NCBI GenBank assembly: GCA_019416775.1
Contig: DXWR01000054.1
Span: 1 to 10,384 of the forward strand
Source of the DNA: Oscillospiraceae bacterium
Lineage (GTDB): Bacteria; Bacillota; Clostridia; Oscillospirales; Ruminococcaceae
DNA: 10,384 nt
Direction of reading: 5' to 3'
Both the position numbers and the translations under genes were made by a program. The notes under the pieces were generated by a model that was not told where the DNA came from, made no database searches, and worked only from the letters and a program-made list of their open reading frames with translations. Below, piece by piece: positions 6,305-10,384 of the stretch (the stretch's first letter is position 1; each line of letters begins with the position of its first letter).

Positions 6305-6390
6305 CCTGGAAAGGACGTGATCCCATGACCAAGGCAAAAACCAAAACCAAAAAAATCATTCTCCTTGTGGTTGCCACTTTGCTGGTGCTG
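6276..6390 (+). repeat. 115-base direct repeat, unit B (copy 2 end to copy 3 start)
   Basis: Partner of the repeat at 5776-5890. The eight differences are two bases near the stop codon of the upstream gene and six scattered over the lysine-rich start and hydrophobic segment. Recombination between A and B would remove or duplicate one 500-base gene unit without disturbing either reading frame. Confidence 0.9.
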
Positions 6391-6807
6391 TTTCTCCTGG
6401 GAAGCTGCCTCTATCTCTTCCTGCCCGGATCCTGGCGGTCCATCGATTCCTTTTCTCAGTATCAGGGCTTGCTGGATTCTTCCCTTACCGAAGTCACCAT
6501 CCGTCGTGGGCTGGAAGAGGTGACTTTTTCCGATGAGGATTTGCTCCAACAGTGGGAGGAAGGCTTGCAGCAGCTTCAGCTGAAAAAAGGGGAGGTGGTG
6601 TGGTATAAGATCTTCCCCATTGCGGTGACCGGCGATACCAATGAAATCATCCTCCGCACGGATACGGGAGAGTATACCTTGGTCACTCCTTATTCCGTGC
6701 CGGGGGTAGTGTACCTGTCGGTGTTCCGCTATGAAGTCAACGACCCGGACTATCTGCCCATCGAGAGCACCTTTGACCAAGCCGCCCAGCGCCAGGGGCT
6801 GGAGTAA
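6325..6807 (+). CDS. Tandem membrane-anchored protein, copy 3; function unknown
   Basis: The third paralogue has 160 residues and starts exactly 500 bases after copy 2 starts. It matches copy 1 closely along its length: the same Lys/Thr-rich start, the same hydrophobic segment with LGSC at 25-28, VTFSDEDLLQQWEEGLQQL at 66-84, and DPDYLPIESTFDQAAQRQG at 140-158. The C-terminus is shorter, ending QGLE instead of HGLDDLG/HGLDDPG. Differences from copy 1 include a one-residue deletion near 127-129 and changes in VTGDTNEIIL (101-110). Long DNA stretches are identical to copy 1, for example around the WEEGLQQLQLKK codons, so the duplication or a later gene conversion is recent. It is the last gene of the unit. 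Function unknown; an extracytoplasmic anchored domain is the inference. Confidence 0.85.
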   Translation: MTKAKTKTKKIILLVVATLLVLFLLGSCLYLFLPGSWRSIDSFSQYQGLLDSSLTEVTIRRGLEEVTFSDEDLLQQWEEGLQQLQLKKGEVVWYKIFPIAVTGDTNEIILRTDTGEYTLVTPYSVPGVVYLSVFRYEVNDPDYLPIESTFDQAAQRQGLE

Positions 6808-6815
6808 TTTGTCCA

Positions 6816-6844
6816 GCTGTACTAAAAAACAGCGTTACTTTTTT
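6816..6844 (+). terminator. Weak terminator candidate after the triplet
   Basis: GCTGT (6816-6820) pairs with ACAGC (6829-6833) around an A-rich 8-base loop. A run of six T (6839-6844) follows after a 5-base gap. The stem is short and the T run is offset, so termination may be partial and some transcripts could continue into secG. Confidence 0.35.
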
Positions 6845-6876
6845 CTAAAATCTTACCCAAAGCCTCCAATTTTCCC

Positions 6877-6905
6877 TTGCATTTTGCCGCCGGGTATGCT
6901 ACAAT
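6877..6905 (+). promoter_or_regulatory. Extended -10 sigma-A promoter of secG
   Basis: The -35 box TTGCAT (6877-6882) and the -10 box TACAAT (6900-6905) are 17 bases apart, with an extended -10 TG at 6897-6898. The start would be near 6912, about 29 bases before the secG ATG. It gives secG transcription independent of the triplet. Confidence 0.8.
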
Positions 6906-6940
6906 ACCATAGGTTACCATAAAAACAGGGAGGCAACTTC

Positions 6941-7192
6941 ATGTCAGTCATTGAAATCATCAGCGGCATTTTGCTGTTGGTATCCTGCGTGGTTATTATT
7001 TTTACTATCATGCTTCAGGAAAGCAAACAGGCAAACGGCCTGAATGCTTTGGATGGCGGCGCTTCCGAAACCTATGTCAGCCGTTACGGTGCAAAAACCA
7101 AGGAAAAATTTTACGCAAAGCTCACCAAGATTTTGGCTGTGATTTTCTTTGTGGTCAGCCTGATCGTGGACCTGGTGATTAAATTTTTCTAA
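6941..7192 (+). CDS. secG: Preprotein translocase subunit SecG
   Basis: SecG is the small non-essential subunit of the SecYEG channel and helps the SecA cycle. The 83-residue protein has the family layout: a first membrane helix at about 4-25, the conserved LQESKQANGLNALDGG loop (25-40; Gln-Glu and Gly-rich), a basic cytoplasmic stretch with SRYGAKTKEKF, and a second helix at about 62-82. The length is normal. The start is set by GGGAGG (6928-6933), seven bases before the ATG. It has its own promoter. rnr follows, which is the usual Firmicutes neighbour, but a hairpin with a T-rich tail lies between them. Confidence 0.95.
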   Translation: MSVIEIISGILLLVSCVVIIFTIMLQESKQANGLNALDGGASETYVSRYGAKTKEKFYAKLTKILAVIFFVVSLIVDLVIKFF

Positions 7193-7232
7193 GGTTGGGT
7201 TTCCCAGTGTCCGGCATTACAGCAGCAAGTAG

Positions 7233-7271
7233 ATCCCTGCATGGAACATATTTCCGGCAGGGATTTTCTTT
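7233..7271 (+). terminator. Terminator or attenuator between secG and rnr
   Basis: ATCCCTGC (7233-7240) pairs with GCAGGGAT (7257-7264). After one bulged A, five more pairs (7242-7246 with 7252-7256, one G-U) close a 5-base loop. The tail is TTTTCTTT (7264-7271). This looks like an intrinsic terminator 40 bases after secG. I see no convincing promoter between it and rnr, so partial read-through (attenuation) is the likely way rnr is expressed. Confidence 0.75.
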
Positions 7272-7327
7272 GGGCGGATTGCCCAGGTTGAAAGTAGGAC
7301 AGAATGAAACAGTGAAAGGGAATGAGT

Positions 7328-9460
7328 ATGGAGCAGCAACAGGAGTATTGGCGGCAGCGGATCACCGGGTATCTCACCGGCCGCAAAGAGGGAGCCGCTT
7401 ATCGGGAATTGTTTTTGAAATGCGGGGGAAAGGATAAGGACCGCACCGCCTTTTCCACCGCCTTGGACAGCATGGTGCGGGAAGGAATTCTTTTTGAGCG
7501 CAACGCCCGGTTTTTCGACCCGGCGGCCATCGGGATGTTCACCGCCACAGTGGTGAAGGTGAACCGCACCTTTGGCTTCGTTCGGGAAACCAAAGAAGAC
7601 GGCACCACCCAGGATTACTTTGTTCCCGGGCGGTTCTTTTTGGGTGCGCTGCCGGGAGATACGGTGCTTTGCCGGAAGCTTCCCGGACGGGGAGAATCCC
7701 CGGAAGGCCAGATCGACCGGATTTTGGCTCAAGGCAGCAGTGAATTCACCGGCACCTTGATCCGCAAGGACGGCCGTTGGTTCCTTCGTCCGGACAAGCT
7801 GATGAAGGACGATATGCCTATGGCCAACATCCAGGTGCAGGGCTACCACGAAGGGGACAAAGTGTTAGCCCGGATCACCCACCGGGGCCACCGGCACAGC
7901 GAGCACCGGGCGGAGATCGTGGCCGGATTCGGCAGTGCGGACACCGCCAAGGCTTGCGCCGACAGCCTGCTGGCACTGCAGGGAATTGAAAAGACCTTTT
8001 CTCCCCAGGTAGCGGATCAGGCCAAGGCTTTGTCTCAGCGGGGCATCCGTCCTGAGGACCTGGAGGGCCGGGCGGATCTGCGGGAAGAGATTATCTTCAC
8101 CATCGACGGAGCCGATTCTTTGGATTTGGACGACGCCGTCAGCCTTCAGCCCCTGGAAGAAGGGGGCTGGCAGCTGGGAGTGCACATCGCCGATGTGTCC
8201 CACTATGTCCGTCCCGGCACGGTGCTGGACACCGAAGCCTTCCACCGGGGCACCAGCATTTACTACGCCGATCAGGTAATCCCCATGCTCCCCAAGGAGC
8301 TGAGCAACGGCATTTGTTCGTTGAATCCTGGGGAGGACCGGCTGGCCTTTTCCGCCATTCTGACGTTGGACGAACACGGCGAGCTCACCGATTACTTCTT
8401 CCAGAAGTCGGTGATTCGCAGCCGGGTGAAGGGGGTCTACAGTGAGGTCAACGACATTTTGGGAGGCACTGCTTCTCCCGAAATTTTGGAGAAGTACCGG
8501 GAAGTGATCCCCACCCTGGAAATGATGTACCAGGTAGCTCAGCTGCGGGAAAAGATCAAGCGCCGCCGGGGCGCCCCGGAAATCGAGACCCACGAAGGCA
8601 AGCTGATTTTGGACGAAAACGGCAGGTGCGTGGATGTGAAGCTGTACCAGACCGGCGTCAGCCAGGGGATGATCGAGGAATTCATGCTCTTGGCCAACGA
8701 GGCCTGCGCCGCCACCGGACGGAAGCTGGAACTGCCTTTTGTCTACCGGATTCACCAGCCCCCCACGGCGGAAAAGCTGGAGGATTTAAACATGGTGCTG
8801 AAATCCCTGCAGGTACCCAGCCATCATCTGAAGCCCGGGGTACCTCCCGGCGCGCTGGCGGAGGTTTTGCGCAGCGTGAAGGGGCAGCCGGTGTTCCCCA
8901 TTGTGAACATCCAGCTTTTGCGCAGTATGTCTAAGGCCTGCTACGACACCAACCCGGTGGGCCACTACGGTCTGGCGCTGAAGGACTACGCCCACTTTAC
9001 CTCTCCCATCCGCCGGTACCCCGACTTGACGGTGCACCGGATTCTCACCCAGGCCTTGGCCGGAGAGGACCGGCACCATCTCCGGGACGAGTACCACACC
9101 TTTACAGAGCAGGCGGCCTCCCACTCCTCTGCTGCGGAAGTCACCGCTATGCGGCTGGAACGGGACTGCGATGATTTCTACAAAGCTGAGTATATGACCG
9201 GCCATCTGGGAGAAACCTTTGACGGTATCATTTCCGGCGCCGCTCCCTATGGCATTTACGTGGAACTGCCCAACACTGTGGAAGGCCTGGTGCGGGTGGA
9301 GGATCTGATTCCCGAAGGGGAGTACCGCTACGACGGCATGTTCACTTATACCGAAGTCCACGGCCGGGCCCAGTATCGGGTGGGAGACCCCATCCGGGTG
9401 CGGTGCGCCAAGGCGGAGGTCAGCAGCGGGAATGTGGATTTCGTGCCGGTAAAAGCCTGA
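7328..9460 (+). CDS. rnr: Ribonuclease R (3'-5' exoribonuclease)
   Basis: RNase R degrades structured RNA from the 3' end, and in other bacteria it acts in rRNA turnover and with tmRNA/SmpB on stalled mRNAs. The 710-residue protein has, in order: an N-terminal helix-turn-helix-like region (about 1-65), cold-shock/OB domains (about 70-200; TATVVKVNRTFGFVRE), the RNB catalytic domain (about 245-570) and a C-terminal S1 domain (about 627-708). TIDGADSLDLDDAV holds the four metal-binding aspartates D260, D266, D268 and D269, at the spacing known from RNase II/R. The RNB signature HFTSPIRRYPDL lies at 556-567. The lysine-rich tail of E. coli RNase R is absent: the protein ends soon after S1. An ATG two codons earlier (7322) sits one base from the AAGGG site; 7328 leaves seven bases and is preferred. 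smpB, a frequent next gene, does not follow. Confidence 0.95.
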   Translation: MEQQQEYWRQRITGYLTGRKEGAAYRELFLKCGGKDKDRTAFSTALDSMVREGILFERNARFFDPAAIGMFTATVVKVNRTFGFVRETKEDGTTQDYFVPGRFFLGALPGDTVLCRKLPGRGESPEGQIDRILAQGSSEFTGTLIRKDGRWFLRPDKLMKDDMPMANIQVQGYHEGDKVLARITHRGHRHSEHRAEIVAGFGSADTAKACADSLLALQGIEKTFSPQVADQAKALSQRGIRPEDLEGRADLREEIIFTIDGADSLDLDDAVSLQPLEEGGWQLGVHIADVSHYVRPGTVLDTEAFHRGTSIYYADQVIPMLPKELSNGICSLNPGEDRLAFSAILTLDEHGELTDYFFQKSVIRSRVKGVYSEVNDILGGTASPEILEKYREVIPTLEMMYQVAQLREKIKRRRGAPEIETHEGKLILDENGRCVDVKLYQTGVSQGMIEEFMLLANEACAATGRKLELPFVYRIHQPPTAEKLEDLNMVLKSLQVPSHHLKPGVPPGALAEVLRSVKGQPVFPIVNIQLLRSMSKACYDTNPVGHYGLALKDYAHFTSPIRRYPDLTVHRILTQALAGEDRHHLRDEYHTFTEQAASHSSAAEVTAMRLERDCDDFYKAEYMTGHLGETFDGIISGAAPYGIYVELPNTVEGLVRVEDLIPEGEYRYDGMFTYTEVHGRAQYRVGDPIRVRCAKAEVSSGNVDFVPVKA

Positions 9461-9508
9461 GGGTGCTGGAGAAGTTGTCGCCTCTTGCCCTCCAATGAGT
9501 TGCACAAT

Positions 9509-9560
9509 AAAACGCCCAGAGTCTTGAAGTTTTTCCACTTCGTAGATTTCGGGCGTTTTT
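9509..9560. terminator. Intrinsic terminator after rnr, possibly bidirectional
   Basis: AAAACGCCC (9509-9517) pairs with GGGCGTTTT (9551-9559), and the T run continues to 9560. The 33-base interior forms its own small hairpin (GAAGT 9526-9530 with ACTTC 9537-9541). The A run on the left arm gives a T run on the other strand, so it could also stop transcription from the right. It ends the secG-rnr unit 48 bases after the rnr stop. Confidence 0.85.
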
Positions 9561-9601
9561 ATACGTATTGTAATTACTATTTCCACAAGGAGATGGAAGA
9601 A

Positions 9602-10384
9602 ATGAGCCAAAGAAGCCTGACAAAAGGTCCGGTGATGAAGACCATGCTGCTTTTCGCTCTGCCCTTGGTGTTGGGTGATCTGCTGCAACAGTGCTACAAC
9701 ATCGCCGACACCCTGGTGGTGAGCCGGGCCATCGGCCCCGACGCTTTGGCTGCTGTGGGAAGCGCCTTCACCTTAATGACCTTTTTGACCTCCATTCTGC
9801 TGGGGTTGTGTTTAGGCAGCGGGGCGGTGTTCTCCATGCGGTTTGGGGAAGAGGATTACGGCGGCCTGCGCCGGGCGGTGACCTCCTCCTTCGTCCTCAT
9901 CGGGGCGTTGAGCCTGGGACTGACGGTGCTGGTATTTGCCGGGATGGAGGGGATCCTCTGGATCATGCAGGTGCCGGATTCTCTGACAGGCATGATGAAG
10001 GACTACCTCTTTGCCATCTTCTGGGGCATCCCTGCCACCTTCCTTTACAACTACGCCGCCTCCCTGCTTCGGGGGGTGGGCAACTCGGTGGTGCCCCTGG
10101 TGTTTCTGGCCTTTTCGGCAGTGCTGAATGTGGCTTTGGATTTGTGGTTCGTACTGGGCTTCGGCTGGGGAATTGCCGGGGCGGCCTGGGCCACCGTCAT
10201 CTCCCAGTATCTGTCCGGGGTGGGGCTGTGCGGCTACACCCTGCTGAAATATCCCTGGCTGCTGCCCAAGGGGGAGGAACTGCGGGTGACCCCCAAAGGC
10301 ATCCGGGAGATCGCCGGATATTCTTTGCTCACCTGTGTCCAGCAATCGGTGATGAACTTCGGCATTTTGATGGTGCAGGGGCTG
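9602..10384 (+). CDS. MATE-family multidrug efflux transporter, 3'-truncated by the window edge
   Basis: This is a membrane antiporter of the MATE family, which exports cationic drugs or other small molecules in exchange for Na+ or H+. The frame is open from the ATG at 9602 to the last base, giving 261 of the usual roughly 440-460 residues. The N-terminus LTKGPVMKTMLLFALPLVLGD is typical of Clostridia MATE proteins: a short polar start leading into helix 1. It is followed by QQCYNIADTLVVSRAIG and later by LRGVGNS (about 156-162), the equivalent of the conserved loop in each MATE half, then NVALDLWFV and GIAGAAWATVISQ. About six or seven hydrophobic helices are visible. The start is set by AAGGAG at 9587-9592, nine bases upstream; an in-frame ATG at 9593 directly abuts that site and is rejected. 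The terminator before it suggests its own transcription unit, but I see no good promoter. Substrate unknown. Confidence 0.92.
   Translation, partial: MSQRSLTKGPVMKTMLLFALPLVLGDLLQQCYNIADTLVVSRAIGPDALAAVGSAFTLMTFLTSILLGLCLGSGAVFSMRFGEEDYGGLRRAVTSSFVLIGALSLGLTVLVFAGMEGILWIMQVPDSLTGMMKDYLFAIFWGIPATFLYNYAASLLRGVGNSVVPLVFLAFSAVLNVALDLWFVLGFGWGIAGAAWATVISQYLSGVGLCGYTLLKYPWLLPKGEELRVTPKGIREIAGYSLLTCVQQSVMNFGILMVQGL

Noticed and set aside
7273..7310. Promoter for rnr (TTGCCC followed by GAATGA or CAGAAT)
   Set aside because: Neither -10 candidate resembles TATAAT at an acceptable spacing; the evidence is too weak to list.
7865..9688. Two long - strand open frames (7865-8755 and 8786-9688)
   Set aside because: They mirror the rnr coding sequence, and the second continues through the terminator into the MATE gene. 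No domain is recognisable.
9812..10345. Open frame of 177 codons on the - strand
   Set aside because: It is the complement of the MATE transporter gene; its Pro/Gly/His/Gln-rich composition is that of a shadow frame.

Overview
The window looks like chromosomal DNA of an anaerobic, moderately GC-rich Firmicute in class Clostridia, probably from the Oscillospiraceae/Ruminococcaceae group of gut bacteria. This is an inference from protein style (adenylosuccinate lyase, separate secD and secF genes, a short RNase R, a Clostridia-type MATE pump), strong AGGAGG-type ribosome binding sites and sigma-A-type promoters. No species can be named from sequence alone. Every gene I accept is on the + strand. 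I see no tRNA, rRNA, CRISPR array, transposase or phage gene.

Layout. (1) Bases 1-2522: the 3' part of purB (its start lies left of the window), then a cysteine-rich DUF5714-type protein and an ArsC/low-molecular-weight-phosphatase-fold protein. These last two overlap by 4 bases and are translationally coupled. (2) Bases 2594-5144: a perfect-consensus promoter, a leader hairpin, secD and secF (ATGA overlap), and a strong intrinsic terminator. (3) Bases 5190-6844: a regulatory region with two inverted repeats next to a good promoter, then three tandem paralogous genes for small single-span membrane proteins or lipoproteins that I do not recognise, ending in a weak terminator candidate. (4) Bases 6877-9560: an extended -10 promoter, secG, a hairpin terminator or attenuator, rnr (RNase R) and a terminator. 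(5) Bases 9602-10384: the 5' part of a MATE-family efflux gene that runs off the right edge.

How the genes fit together. SecD and SecF form the proton-driven accessory complex of the Sec translocon, and SecG is a subunit of the SecYEG channel, so two Sec transcription units flank the unknown triplet. The secG-rnr order is common in Firmicutes, where smpB often follows; here a MATE gene follows instead. No yajC precedes secD.

The most interesting material is the tandem triplet. It has a shared N-terminal anchor, near-identical intergenic segments, a mosaic AT-richer middle copy and a palindromic control region. Also notable is SecF, in which Asn replaces the Asp normally needed in the transmembrane proton pathway. 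No stretch over 300 bases lacks a gene; the longest gap, between secF and the triplet (5083-5309), holds a terminator, two palindromes and a promoter.
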